Positions 1 to 7,729 of a DNA stretch of 64,000 nt are shown here, piece by piece (positions within the stretch are counted from its first letter, which is position 1; each line of letters starts with the position of its first letter). The notes beneath the pieces are model-generated. The model did no database searches, was not told the origin of the DNA, and saw only the letters and a program-made list of their open reading frames with translations. The stretch spans positions 1 to 64,000 of the forward strand of contig JAFMBM010000007.1 of the NCBI GenBank assembly GCA_017858515.1, in the 5' to 3' direction. The stretch is from Cryomorphaceae bacterium (lineage in GTDB: Bacteria > Bacteroidota > Bacteroidia > Flavobacteriales > Schleiferiaceae). The position numbers and the translations under genes were made by a program.

Positions 1-1
1 T

Positions 2-193
2 CCGTTGGCGGGGGAAAGTCCAAATCAGACGCCCTATCATTTTGTGAGTAATAATCCGGTGATGCGGATTGATCCAGATGGGTTAACGGATTATTTCAAT
101 TTAAATGGTGATTTTGTGTTTAGTGATAATGAGGACAATAAATTATTTATGATTGTACTAATGAACGTGGCCGCTTTTTTCGACAAGTTGTAA
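2..193 (+). CDS. C-terminal end of an RHS-repeat-associated core protein (partial, 5' end outside window)
   Basis: The reading frame is open from the left edge and ends at TAA 191-193. The residues read PLAGESPNQTPYHFVSNNP followed by VMRIDPDGL, which is the closing signature of the RHS-repeat-associated core domain (PL, then P(Y/H) with xxxNNPxxxxDPDG). RHS proteins are large secreted or surface polymorphic-toxin-like proteins whose variable tip follows this signature. Here only about 38 residues follow the DPDG motif, including an asparagine- and aspartate-rich stretch, and then the frame stops. That is very short for an active toxin tip, so the tail could be a short non-toxic end or a decayed one. 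No immunity gene is visible in the next 240 bases. The family call is firm for so short a piece; function is not known. Confidence 0.75.
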   Translation, partial: PLAGESPNQTPYHFVSNNPVMRIDPDGLTDYFNLNGDFVFSDNEDNKLFMIVLMNVAAFFDKL

Positions 194-433
194 ATATAGG
201 ATTAGGATTTCAGTTTTACAGGATGAAATTCAGTTTAAATGGTTGGTCTCATGGGGAAACTAAATCCAGCATCCCAACACAATTGTCCTAAAAAATAAAC
301 TGATGCCCATTCATTATTAATACACTTTTATGAATATCCTCGGCAATCAAAAGAGCTACTGCAAAAAAGATGTGAACGAGAGCAGATTAATTCCAGAATT
401 ATAGCCACTTTTGAACTTTCAAATTCAAATCAA

Positions 434-814
434 ATGAACATACCCTCAGATTTAAAATACAGCAAGGAACATGAGTGGGTTCGCGTTGAAGGCGAGCACG
501 CTGTAATCGGAATTTCAGATTTTGCACAAGGTGAATTGGGCGATATTGTATTCGTAGAAGTAGAAACCGAAGGCGATTCGTTGGATACCGATGCGGTTTT
601 TGGCTCAATTGAAGCGGTTAAAACCGTTTCAGACTTATTTATGCCCCTAAGCGGTGAGATAGTAGAATTCAATACCGAAATTGAAGCCAATCCAGAATGG
701 GTTAATTCAGACCCTTACGGAAAAGGTTGGATAATAAAAGTAAAGATGTCGGATGCTTCACAGCTCGACGCCTTAATGGATGCTTCGGCCTACGGAGATT
801 TGGTAGGAGCCTAA
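434..814 (+). CDS. gcvH: Glycine cleavage system H protein
   Basis: This is the lipoyl carrier of the glycine cleavage complex, which shuttles the methylamine group from P protein to T protein in the cytoplasm. The 126-residue length is normal for the family. The lipoylation motif [11 protein letters not shown] is present, with the acceptor lysine at about residue 63, and the N-terminal [16 protein letters not shown] block and the C-terminal [14 protein letters not shown] block are both typical. The ATG at 434 is the natural start because it gives the canonical N-terminus. The gene is followed after 9 bases by the VanZ-like gene, so the two are probably cotranscribed. The P and T protein genes are not in this window. 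Confidence 0.95.
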   Translation: MNIPSDLKYSKEHEWVRVEGEHAVIGISDFAQGELGDIVFVEVETEGDSLDTDAVFGSIEAVKTVSDLFMPLSGEIVEFNTEIEANPEWVNSDPYGKGWIIKVKMSDASQLDALMDASAYGDLVGA

Positions 815-823
815 AACGTATAA

Positions 824-1219
824 ATGAAGCAATCATTTCTATACTGGATTCCTGCGCTTATATGGACTGGTATTCTAATGTACTTCACCCTTTTACCAGG
901 TAAAAAGGTACCCTCGTATTTAATTCAATTTAGCGATCTATTCCTCCATTGGGCCATGTATCTAATTACTTTTACAGCCTATTATATGGCTGTAAAAGGA
1001 AGTAGATTCCCTTTTAGTATTTCAAAGAAAACCATGGTAATCATTGCTCTTTTCTGCATCGCTTTGGGAGGTGTTCTTGAAATTATTCAGGAAACTTTAA
1101 TTCCCAATCGAGATGGATCGTTGCACGATGAATTGGCCAATACGGCTGGAATTTTAACCGCTATAGTCCTTATCAGCATCCATTCAAAATGGAAGGCAAA
1201 TAGGTCTCTTGCACACTAA
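824..1219 (+). CDS. VanZ-like family membrane protein
   Basis: This small integral membrane protein of 131 residues has about four hydrophobic segments (near residues 7-24, 39-55, 69-87 and 107-122). It carries the VanZ-like C-terminal signature, an acidic helix EIIQETLIPNRDGSLHDELA leading into NTAG. VanZ was first described in teicoplanin resistance clusters, but the family is widespread in Bacteroidota, where its role is unknown, and nothing nearby suggests glycopeptide resistance. The position 9 bases after gcvH is a common arrangement in flavobacteria and suggests one transcript. Start chosen at ATG 824. Confidence 0.8.
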   Translation: MKQSFLYWIPALIWTGILMYFTLLPGKKVPSYLIQFSDLFLHWAMYLITFTAYYMAVKGSRFPFSISKKTMVIIALFCIALGGVLEIIQETLIPNRDGSLHDELANTAGILTAIVLISIHSKWKANRSLAH

Positions 1220-1236
1220 GTTTTTATTTACTTTAG
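1209..1236 (+). promoter_or_regulatory. Possible Bacteroidota sigma factor promoter for the TonB-like gene
   Basis: TTG at 1209-1211 is followed 17 bases later by TACTTTAG (1229-1236), one mismatch from the TAnnTTTG -7 box of Bacteroidota. The TonB-like gene starts at 1253. The match is imperfect, and part of the element lies inside the preceding gene. Confidence 0.3.
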
Positions 1237-1252
1237 CACAAAGCTTTAAAAC

Positions 1253-1960
1253 ATGGATTTAAAGAAAAGCCCCAAGGCGAATTTAGAAAAGACAAGAGGT
1301 ATATTTCTGTTAGCAGGATTAGTTCTTGCCCTTGCATTCACTATCGCCGTAATTGAGTACAGAGTATACGATAGTGGTCCGGCAGACTTAGGAGTACTTA
1401 CTCTAGATATTGAGGATGAGATCATTCCAATTACAGAAAGAGAACAGAAGCCACCTCCACCACCTCCTCCTCCACCTCCAGAAATCATTGAAGTGGTTGC
1501 CGATGACGTTGAGCTTAAAGAAGAATTGGAAATTGAAAGTACTGAAACCGACCAAAATGAGGTGGTTGAAGTAGTTGAAGTGGAAGAGGAAGAATCAGAC
1601 GAGGTTTTGAACTTTGCGGTGGTAGAAAACAAACCTGTTTTTCCTGGTTGCGAAAACGAACCTACGGAAGAAGCCAAATTCCAATGCTTCAACTTGAACT
1701 TGATGAAATTCATCAGCAAGAATGTAGACTATCCAGAAATGGCTCGTCAGATGGGAATTCAAGGACGCGTTTTTGTAAGCTTCGTAGTTGAAAAAGACGG
1801 ATCCATTTCCAATGTTCTGGTTGCACGTTCACTCGATCAAATGCTGGATAAATCTGCGGTAGATGTGGTGAAGAAAGTACCTAAAATGAAACCAGCAAAA
1901 CAAAGTGGAAGGCCGGTTCGTATGAGCTATACAGTGCCCATCAACTTTAAGCTTCAATAA
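1253..1960 (+). CDS. TonB-like energy transducer with polyproline linker
   Basis: This 235-residue protein has TonB architecture. It has a short cytoplasmic N-terminus, one transmembrane helix (about residues 17-36), a periplasmic linker with ten consecutive prolines (about 67-76) and a very acidic stretch, and a C-terminal TonB domain (about 135-235) with the motifs YPEMARQMGIQGRVFVSF and DGSISNVLVARSLD. TonB proteins couple ExbBD proton-driven motion to outer-membrane receptors. The VFPGCE plus FQCFNxNLMKFI segment before the domain is a conserved Bacteroidota feature, and it recurs in the two TonB-domain proteins at 8521 and 9102. No ExbB, ExbD or receptor gene is adjacent, so the partner is unknown. 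A strong terminator follows. Confidence 0.88.
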   Translation: MDLKKSPKANLEKTRGIFLLAGLVLALAFTIAVIEYRVYDSGPADLGVLTLDIEDEIIPITEREQKPPPPPPPPPPEIIEVVADDVELKEELEIESTETDQNEVVEVVEVEEEESDEVLNFAVVENKPVFPGCENEPTEEAKFQCFNLNLMKFISKNVDYPEMARQMGIQGRVFVSFVVEKDGSISNVLVARSLDQMLDKSAVDVVKKVPKMKPAKQSGRPVRMSYTVPINFKLQ

Positions 1961-1975
1961 TAGAAGAATCACATT

Positions 1976-2010
1976 AAAAAAGGTCATCCCAACGGATGAC
2001 CTTTTTTTTT
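1976..2010 (+). terminator. Rho-independent terminator after the TonB-like gene
   Basis: A perfect stem AGGTCATCC / GGATGACCT (1981-1989 and 1994-2002) with a 4-base loop is preceded by A residues and followed by a run of eight T. It separates the TonB-like gene from the polyketide operon. Confidence 0.9.
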
Positions 2011-2088
2011 CAAACGAGTTGTCCTCTTCTTCTATTGAACTTTTTCCTTGTCCCAGTCATTGTATCCTTATCTACAAATTTCAAGACC

Positions 2089-3210
2089 TTGTATCAAGTA
2101 GTTATCATTGGTGGTGGATTGGCAGGACTGTGCAGCGCGCTTCACCTTTCTTTAGCAGGAATTAAGGTCTTGCTGATTGAGAAAAACGACTACCCCAAGC
2201 ACAAAGTCTGTGGCGAGTACGTTTCAAACGAAGTCTTGCCCTATTTGGGCTGGCTGGGATTTGACCCTCTGGAATTTGGAGCTCAAAAAATTGAATACCT
2301 AAACCTAAGTACGGTTAAAGGTCGAAAGCTAGAAGTAAAGCTTCCTTTAGGCGGATTCGGCCTCAGCCGATATTGTTTCGATTGGGAACTCGCTAAGAAG
2401 TGTTTGGAAGCCGGAACGGAAATACAGAAAGAGACCGTAACCGATGTGGAATTTATAGACCCTCACTTCACCGTTAAAACTCAAGCAGGTGGCGAGATAA
2501 GTACGGAATTTGTGATTGGATCCTTTGGGAAACGATCGAAGCTAGACATCGCCCTAAAGAGGCCCTTCATTCAGAACTCTTCCTCCTACCTCGCCGTAAA
2601 AGCACACTACAAAGCCGAATTTCCAAACGATTTAGTCGAATTGCACAATTTTGAAGGGGGATATTGTGGTCTTTCTAAAGTAGAAACTCAGAATGTGAAC
2701 GTCTGTTATATCACCACTTACCGCTCTTTTAAAAAGTATAAGAATATCAACGACTTCCAAGAAAAAGTTCTGGAGCAAAATGAGTACTTAAAGAGTATCT
2801 TTCAATCTTCTGAAATGGTATTTGACAAAGCCTTGAGCATTAGTCAAATCTCTTTCGACAAAAAGAATCCCATTGAAAATCACATCATCATGTCTGGAGA
2901 CAGCGCGGGTATGATTCATCCACTCGCCGGAAACGGAATGAGTATGGCCATTCGCAGTGCTCAGATGGCCTCTGTGCTATTGCTTGGCTTCTTTAGTGGT
3001 GAAATTTCTACACGAAGAGAACTCGAAGAACAGTATGCTAGCCGTTGGAAAAGAGAATTCTCTACTCGTTTAATGGCAGGAAGGATTATTTCTAAGAGTT
3101 TTCAATGGGGTTTGTTTTCAGAACTCCTACTGCTTTTTTTTAAGAAAAATCCATTCATCTTAAAACGAATTATTCGCAAAACACACGGAAAGCCCATGGA
3201 AATACAATGA
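2089..3210 (+). CDS. FAD-dependent oxidoreductase of the geranylgeranyl-reductase/hydroxylase type (first gene of the type III PKS operon)
   Basis: This is a single-component flavoprotein. The N-terminal dinucleotide motif VVIIGGGLAG ends in an acidic strand (VLLIEK), a CGEYVS motif follows the first Rossmann unit, and the second FAD motif GDSAGMIHPLAGNGMSMA is intact. Relatives are aromatic-ring monooxygenases and prenyl-chain reductases. In this operon an oxidation of the polyketide product (hydroxylation to a quinol or quinone) is an inference. The longest frame opens at ATG 1996, but that codon lies inside the terminator stem of the previous gene and adds a 31-residue unrelated leader. 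The TTG at 2089 starts just before the FAD motif and gives 373 residues, so I prefer it. The end overlaps the methyltransferase start by ATGA, which indicates translational coupling. Confidence 0.82.
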   Translation: MYQVVIIGGGLAGLCSALHLSLAGIKVLLIEKNDYPKHKVCGEYVSNEVLPYLGWLGFDPLEFGAQKIEYLNLSTVKGRKLEVKLPLGGFGLSRYCFDWELAKKCLEAGTEIQKETVTDVEFIDPHFTVKTQAGGEISTEFVIGSFGKRSKLDIALKRPFIQNSSSYLAVKAHYKAEFPNDLVELHNFEGGYCGLSKVETQNVNVCYITTYRSFKKYKNINDFQEKVLEQNEYLKSIFQSSEMVFDKALSISQISFDKKNPIENHIIMSGDSAGMIHPLAGNGMSMAIRSAQMASVLLLGFFSGEISTRRELEEQYASRWKREFSTRLMAGRIISKSFQWGLFSELLLLFFKKNPFILKRIIRKTHGKPMEIQ

Positions 3211-3917
3211 GTTTCGGAGATATAAAAGAGAGAAGTACGGCCATAGAAATTATGGACGATCTAGAGATGAAAGGCCATGTACTGCTTGATTCTCTCAATA
3301 AAATTGCGGGTGTGAATCAATGGCTCGGAGGAAATGAAGTGAGCCTAAACGGACTTGAACGGCTGCTGCGAAACCATTCAAAAGAAAGGACCTATACCCT
3401 TGCCGATCTCGGTTGTGGCAATGGCGATTTATTGCGCGAAATAGCACTCTTTGGAAGAAAAAAGGGGTATCAGTTTGCATTGATTGGCATTGATGCAAAC
3501 CAGGCTACTGTAGATCACGCCATCCATTTATCTGCCGATTTTCCGGAAATAGAATACATAAAAGAAGACATTCTTTCTCTAGAATTTCAAGAGCGAAAAT
3601 TCGACATCGTTTCGTGCACTCTCTTCCTCCATCATTTTAGCAAGCAAGAGATTGAAGCTTTTTTAAAAAGCCAAATCCGCAAGACTTCGGTTGGAATAAT
3701 TATAAACGATTTACATAGAAACTGGATAGCATACGGTCTTTTTTGGTTTGTATGTCTGTTTATAAAGAATGAAATGGTTAAAATCGATGGATTAATTTCC
3801 ATCCAAAAGGGCTTTACCCAAAAAGAGTTGGCTGCATTAAGTACGAAGCTGAAATGCAAGAGCGAACTTCGTTGGAAATGGGCCTTCCGTTATCAATGGA
3901 TTATAAAAACACTATGA
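3207..3917 (+). CDS. SAM-dependent class I methyltransferase in the type III PKS operon
   Basis: This 236-residue cytoplasmic enzyme has the class I SAM-binding motif LADLGCGNGDLLREI at about residues 65-80, an acidic motif II (IGIDANQ) and the motif SCTLFLHHF at about 132-140. The C-terminal part holds a hydrophobic segment that may bind a lipid-like substrate. Being between a flavoprotein and a type III PKS suggests that it O- or C-methylates the polyketide product. Functionally this parallels the methyltransferase and hydroxylase that accompany the alkylresorcinol synthase SrsA of Streptomyces griseus, although I do not claim homology to that methyltransferase. It overlaps the upstream gene by 4 bases and the downstream PKS by 4 bases (ATGA at 3914-3917). 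Confidence 0.82.
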   Translation: MSFGDIKERSTAIEIMDDLEMKGHVLLDSLNKIAGVNQWLGGNEVSLNGLERLLRNHSKERTYTLADLGCGNGDLLREIALFGRKKGYQFALIGIDANQATVDHAIHLSADFPEIEYIKEDILSLEFQERKFDIVSCTLFLHHFSKQEIEAFLKSQIRKTSVGIIINDLHRNWIAYGLFWFVCLFIKNEMVKIDGLISIQKGFTQKELAALSTKLKCKSELRWKWAFRYQWIIKTL

Positions 3918-4966
3918 GCGTACGCATTGCATCCGTTGCTACTCAACTTCCACCTTACAGTCGCACAACTGAGGAGATTATTCCTTTTCTTAAACTCTGG
4001 CTTTCAGGACAAGAAGAGCGCTTTCAGCGAAAGGTGATAAAACTGTTCGAAAATGCAGGAGTGCAAAGACGCTATTCCATTATGGATGCCGAAGAAGTTT
4101 TTCGAAATACCTCTTTTGAAGAAAAAAACGATATCTACAAGCGAGAAACCATTGCACTGGCCGAATCTGCTCTTACGAAAGCCATGCATAAAGCAAAATT
4201 AAAGGCAGAAGACCTCGATTATATCATTAGTGTGAGTTGCACTGGAATTATGATTCCGTCTATTGATGCTTTTTTAATCAACCGACTGGGTTTAAGACAG
4301 GATATTGTGCGCTTGCCAGTTACCGAAATGGGCTGCGTGGCGGGTGTGTCGGGAATGATTTACGCTAAGAATTTCCTGCAAGCCAATCCGAACAAACGCG
4401 CTGCTGTAATTGCCATAGAGTCGCCCACCTCTACTTTTCAGTTGGATGACTTCTCCATGGTAAACATTGTCAGTGCCGCCATTTTTGGAGATGGATGTGC
4501 CTGTGCCATTCTATCTTCACATCCCGATGACCTAGGCCCCGAGATCGTCGACGAAGCCATGTATCACTTTTTCAATACCGAAAGACTGATGGGCTTTGAT
4601 TTGAAGAATTCTGGACTTCAAATGGTATTGGACAAAGAAGTTCCTGAGAAAATAGCCGAGCACTTTCCAGAAATCATCCATCCATTTCTAAAGAAAAACA
4701 AGCTGAGCATAGAAGATGTAGATCACCTCATCTTCCATCCAGGCGGAAAAAAGATTGTAGAAACCATTGAAGCGCTGTTTGGCTCGTTGGGGAAGAATAT
4801 AGATGAGACTAAGGCGGTCTTATCGGAATATGGCAATATGTCGAGTGCCACGGTTTTATACGTGCTCGAGCGGTTTATGAAGAAAGAAATCAAAGCAGGT
4901 GAATTGGGTTTAATGTTGAGTTTCGGACCGGGTTTTTCTGCCCAAAGATTGTTGTTGAAATGGTAA
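3914..4966 (+). CDS. Type III polyketide synthase (chalcone/stilbene synthase family)
   Basis: Type III PKSs condense an acyl starter with malonyl units and cyclise the chain to resorcinols, phloroglucinols or pyrones. The complete Cys-His-Asn triad is visible: Cys141 in TEMGCVAGVSG, His275 in IFHPGGKK and Asn308 in YGNMSSATV. The closing loop motif SFGPGFSAQ also fits. The His-to-Asn spacing of 33 equals that of plant chalcone synthase. Starting at ATG 3914, which overlaps the methyltransferase stop as ATGA, gives 350 residues, the usual size; the longer frame from 3854 only adds out-of-family residues. The gene sits among dedicated fatty-acid-synthase genes, so the starter is probably a long acyl chain handed over from the operon's own carrier protein. 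The product is unknown; an alkylresorcinol or alkylpyrone is the best guess. Confidence 0.93.
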   Translation: MSVRIASVATQLPPYSRTTEEIIPFLKLWLSGQEERFQRKVIKLFENAGVQRRYSIMDAEEVFRNTSFEEKNDIYKRETIALAESALTKAMHKAKLKAEDLDYIISVSCTGIMIPSIDAFLINRLGLRQDIVRLPVTEMGCVAGVSGMIYAKNFLQANPNKRAAVIAIESPTSTFQLDDFSMVNIVSAAIFGDGCACAILSSHPDDLGPEIVDEAMYHFFNTERLMGFDLKNSGLQMVLDKEVPEKIAEHFPEIIHPFLKKNKLSIEDVDHLIFHPGGKKIVETIEALFGSLGKNIDETKAVLSEYGNMSSATVLYVLERFMKKEIKAGELGLMLSFGPGFSAQRLLLKW

Positions 4967-5760
4967 GAGAGTTTGAGAATAAAAAAGAATGGGCACTCAT
5001 TTTAGGTGGCTCCAGCGGATTGGGATTGGCGAGTGCAGAAAAGTTGGCGAAACATGGAATGAACCTCATCATTGTTTACCGCGCCAGTCGTGCTCAACTG
5101 AGCGAGATAATCGAAAAGTTTGAATCCATTAAACAAACCCATTCGGTGGAGTTGATGCACTTCAACAGTGATATTGCCAAAGTAGAATCGAGGGAGGCGG
5201 TTTTGGCGGAAGTTCAATCCAACTTCCAACTCGGAGATTCTATAAAAGTGCTGCTGCACAGTGTGGCAAAAGGAAACCTTAAGCCCATGCAAGATGCAAA
5301 AGGAGAGGAGTTAAAGAATGATGACTTCCACCTAACCCTTGAAAACATGGCCATTAGCTTATATGATTGGACCAAGGCCGTTTTTAGAGCGCAACTATTT
5401 TCTGAGGATGCACGCATTTTGAGTTTCACCAGTGAGGGAAACAAAAAGGCCATGAAATCATACGCCGCCGTCTCCGCTGCCAAAGCGAGTTTAGAGGCCA
5501 TAACACGAAATATTGCCTATGAATTTGCCGAATTTGGCATGCGCGCCAACTGCATAGAGGCCGGAGTAACGGATACCCCTTCTTTGAGAATGATTCCGAA
5601 TAGTGATCAAATCATTCACATAGCGAAGAAGAGAAATCCATTTAAACGCCTCACAAAAGCCGAAGATGTGGCCAATGTGGTCTATCTTTTATCGAAAGAT
5701 GAAGCTGCTTGGATAAATGGAACGGTAATACAAGCCAATGGCGGAGAACACCTCAACTAA
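4960..5760 (+). CDS. Enoyl-ACP reductase, FabL/FabI-like member of the SDR superfamily
   Basis: This 266-residue short-chain dehydrogenase-like enzyme has the N-terminal cofactor motif GGSSGLGLASAEKLA. The catalytic pair is Tyr168 and Lys175 in SYAAVSAAKASLEAI, with a Y-x6-K spacing. Ordinary SDR ketoreductases have Y-x3-K; Y-x6-K and the AKASLEA run are the mark of the FabI/FabL enoyl-ACP reductases. It therefore most likely reduces the 2,3-double bond of enoyl-ACP in the operon's dedicated chain-building cycle. No separate ketoreductase is encoded here, so either the housekeeping FabG serves or this enzyme has another activity. It overlaps the PKS stop by 7 bases and abuts the dehydratase start with no gap. 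Confidence 0.8.
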   Translation: MVREFENKKEWALILGGSSGLGLASAEKLAKHGMNLIIVYRASRAQLSEIIEKFESIKQTHSVELMHFNSDIAKVESREAVLAEVQSNFQLGDSIKVLLHSVAKGNLKPMQDAKGEELKNDDFHLTLENMAISLYDWTKAVFRAQLFSEDARILSFTSEGNKKAMKSYAAVSAAKASLEAITRNIAYEFAEFGMRANCIEAGVTDTPSLRMIPNSDQIIHIAKKRNPFKRLTKAEDVANVVYLLSKDEAAWINGTVIQANGGEHLN

Positions 5761-6198
5761 ATGACTTCCGAACAAATTATAGCACAATTGCCCTACGGGC
5801 CTGACTTTCTCTTTGTAGATTCAATAGAGAAGCTCGATGAGAATTCCATCACAGGAACCTATCATTTCAAGGGAAACGAGTATTTCTACCCATCGCATTT
5901 TAAATCAACTCCAGTAACGCCTGGCGTAATTCTCACAGAAACCATGGCGCAAATAGGACTGGTTTCATTGGGTATTTATCTGATCTCTCTCAAGCAAAAA
6001 AACTTAGAGTCTGCATTAATTGCTTTAACCTCTACTGCAATAGATTTTTATCTACCCGTGTTTCCAAATGAGAAAATTCGGGTGCATAGCGTAAAAGAAT
6101 ACTTTCGATTTAACAAATTGAAGTGCGCTGTAGAAATGCGAAACGAGAAGGAAGACTTGGTTTGCAAAGGAGTGATATCCGGAATGATTCGATTTTAG
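5761..6198 (+). CDS. FabZ-like 3-hydroxyacyl-ACP dehydratase (hot-dog fold)
   Basis: This 145-residue hot-dog protein matches FabZ. The start LPYGPDFLFVDSIEKL parallels the LPHRYPFLLVDR block, and the catalytic motif SHFKSTPVTPGVILTETMAQ is intact. His46 and Glu60 are 14 residues apart, as are His and Glu in E. coli FabZ. It should dehydrate 3-hydroxyacyl-ACP to trans-2-enoyl-ACP in the operon's chain-elongation cycle. The ATG follows the reductase stop codon directly (5758-5760, then 5761), and the next gene starts one base after its own stop, so expression is coupled. Confidence 0.85.
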   Translation: MTSEQIIAQLPYGPDFLFVDSIEKLDENSITGTYHFKGNEYFYPSHFKSTPVTPGVILTETMAQIGLVSLGIYLISLKQKNLESALIALTSTAIDFYLPVFPNEKIRVHSVKEYFRFNKLKCAVEMRNEKEDLVCKGVISGMIRF

Positions 6199-6199
6199 G

Positions 6200-7468
6200 A
6201 TGACGAAGCGAGTGGTTATAACAGGAATGGGCGTAGTTGCACCCAATGCGGTTGGACTGCAAGCCTTTGAACATGCCTTAAAAATGGGCCATTCAGGCAT
6301 TGAGTATTACCCAGAGCTAGCTGAACTGGGCTTTTCGTGTTGTATTGGAGGTATTCCGAAGCTTTCAGACGAATTTATACGGAATTATCTCAGCGAGCTA
6401 CAGCTCAGAAACTTCAATAGCTCAGGCATATTGTATGGCTGCATTGCAGGAATGGACGCTTGGAAAGACGCGGGATTAGAGTTGCAAGAGACGGCCGATT
6501 TCGACAGCGGAACCATCTTTGGGGCAGGCACCTCTGGGGTAGATAAGTTCAGAGAAGCCATTTATTTATTGGATGAGAAAAAAGTGCGCAGATTGGGAAG
6601 CACAGTGGTTGCACAGACCATGGCCAGCGGTGTTAGTGCGTATTTGGGCGGAATTCTAGGGCTAGGAAATCAAGTCACAAGCAATTCATCTGCTTGTACA
6701 ACAGGAACCGAATCTATACTATTGGGCTATGACCGCATTGTGAGTGGAAGAGCCCAGCGCATGTTGGTTGGAAGCACCAGCGATCACGGTGCCTATGTTT
6801 GGGGCGGATTTGACGCCATGCGCGTACTGACCTATAAACACAATGCTTCACCCGAAAAAGCTTCAAGACCCATGAGCGCCACCGCTTCAGGCTTTGTACC
6901 TGGAAGTGGCGCCGGTGCACTGCTGCTGGAATCTCTCGAATCTGCACAGAAAAGAGGCGCCCGCATTTATGCCGAAGTATTGGGTGGAGAAGTGAATTCA
7001 GGCGGACAAAAAGGCGAAGGAAGTATGACCGCGCCCAATTCGCTCGCGGTGCAGAGGTGCATTAGGTCTACAATTGAAAATGCTGGAATTGAGGCGGGTG
7101 AAATTGATCTTATCAATGGGCATCTCACGGCGACCTCCAAAGATTCAACCGAAATTCGCAATTGGTCGGAAGCCTTGGGAAGAAAAGGTACAGATTTCCC
7201 CTTGATCAACTCCTTGAAATCCATGGTGGGCCACTGCCTATCCGCAGCGGGTTCTATTGAATCTGTTGCCAGTGTTTTACAAATAAAAAGCGGATTTGTT
7301 TTTCCGAACCTGAACTGCGAAGATCTGCATTCAGAAATAACCGAATTGATTTCTCCCGATTGCATCCCGCAAAAGTATATTTCGAGAGAAGTGAAAATAG
7401 TGGCCAAAGCCAGTTTTGGATTTGGAGATGTAAACGCCTGTGTAGTATTTAAAAAATTTGAAGAATAA
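6200..7468 (+). CDS. FabF-like 3-oxoacyl-ACP synthase (ketosynthase)
   Basis: This is a 422-residue KAS II-type condensing enzyme. The thiolase-fold triad is Cys166 in SNSSACTTGTES, His308 in LINGHLTATSKDS and His345 in SMVGHCLSAAGS, spaced like the C-H-H triad of FabF. One oddity is that the usual N-x-HGTST motif reads NGHLTATS, with Leu replacing the Gly after the first active-site His. That departure suggests a specialised, non-housekeeping synthase. It would elongate acyl-ACP with malonyl-ACP to make the starter for the type III PKS. It starts one base after the dehydratase stop, and the ACP gene follows directly (TAA 7466-7468, ATG 7469). Confidence 0.88.
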   Translation: MTKRVVITGMGVVAPNAVGLQAFEHALKMGHSGIEYYPELAELGFSCCIGGIPKLSDEFIRNYLSELQLRNFNSSGILYGCIAGMDAWKDAGLELQETADFDSGTIFGAGTSGVDKFREAIYLLDEKKVRRLGSTVVAQTMASGVSAYLGGILGLGNQVTSNSSACTTGTESILLGYDRIVSGRAQRMLVGSTSDHGAYVWGGFDAMRVLTYKHNASPEKASRPMSATASGFVPGSGAGALLLESLESAQKRGARIYAEVLGGEVNSGGQKGEGSMTAPNSLAVQRCIRSTIENAGIEAGEIDLINGHLTATSKDSTEIRNWSEALGRKGTDFPLINSLKSMVGHCLSAAGSIESVASVLQIKSGFVFPNLNCEDLHSEITELISPDCIPQKYISREVKIVAKASFGFGDVNACVVFKKFEE

Positions 7469-7729
7469 ATGAGTCAATCTAAACAAGAAAAAATGCAAGC
7501 GCTCTTGGAGATAATGCAGCCTTACGCTCAAGACCCATCTGCCCTAGCAAACCTAAAAGAGGAAACACAATTCATTCGCGATCTGAAGATCAATTCGGCC
7601 AATTTAGTGGATATTATCTTGGATATAGAAGACAAATTCGATATTGAAATAGACAATGATTCTATGGATAAAATGATGAATGTAGGCTCTGCACTGGAGG
7701 TTATTGAAGCCAAATTGGCTGCAAAGTGA
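7469..7729 (+). CDS. Acyl carrier protein dedicated to the PKS operon
   Basis: This 86-residue acidic helical carrier protein has the phosphopantetheine attachment serine at Ser43 in LKINSANLVDIILDIED. The classic motif is DSLD; here it is NSAN, so the residue before the serine is Asn and the one after is Ala. A glutamate- and aspartate-rich helix II (EDKFDIEIDNDSMDKM) follows, as expected for recognition by condensing enzymes. It should carry the growing chain between the ketosynthase, dehydratase and reductase, and probably deliver it to the type III PKS. The altered serine motif may explain why a dedicated phosphopantetheinyl transferase is encoded next, overlapping by 4 bases. Confidence 0.85.
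   Translation: MSQSKQEKMQALLEIMQPYAQDPSALANLKEETQFIRDLKINSANLVDIILDIEDKFDIEIDNDSMDKMMNVGSALEVIEAKLAAK

Noticed and set aside
824..1219. Vancomycin or teicoplanin resistance through VanZ.
   Set aside because: VanZ-like proteins are common in this phylum without resistance genes; none of the other van genes is present.
1246..1719. Open frame on the minus strand with a glycine run, opposite the TonB-like gene.
   Set aside because: It is the antisense of the polyproline codons; the plus-strand protein has a recognised TonB domain.
1996..2088. Upstream extension of the flavoprotein gene starting at ATG 1996.
   Set aside because: The ATG is inside the terminator stem of the previous gene, and the added 31 residues are not part of the FAD domain; TTG 2089 is a better start.
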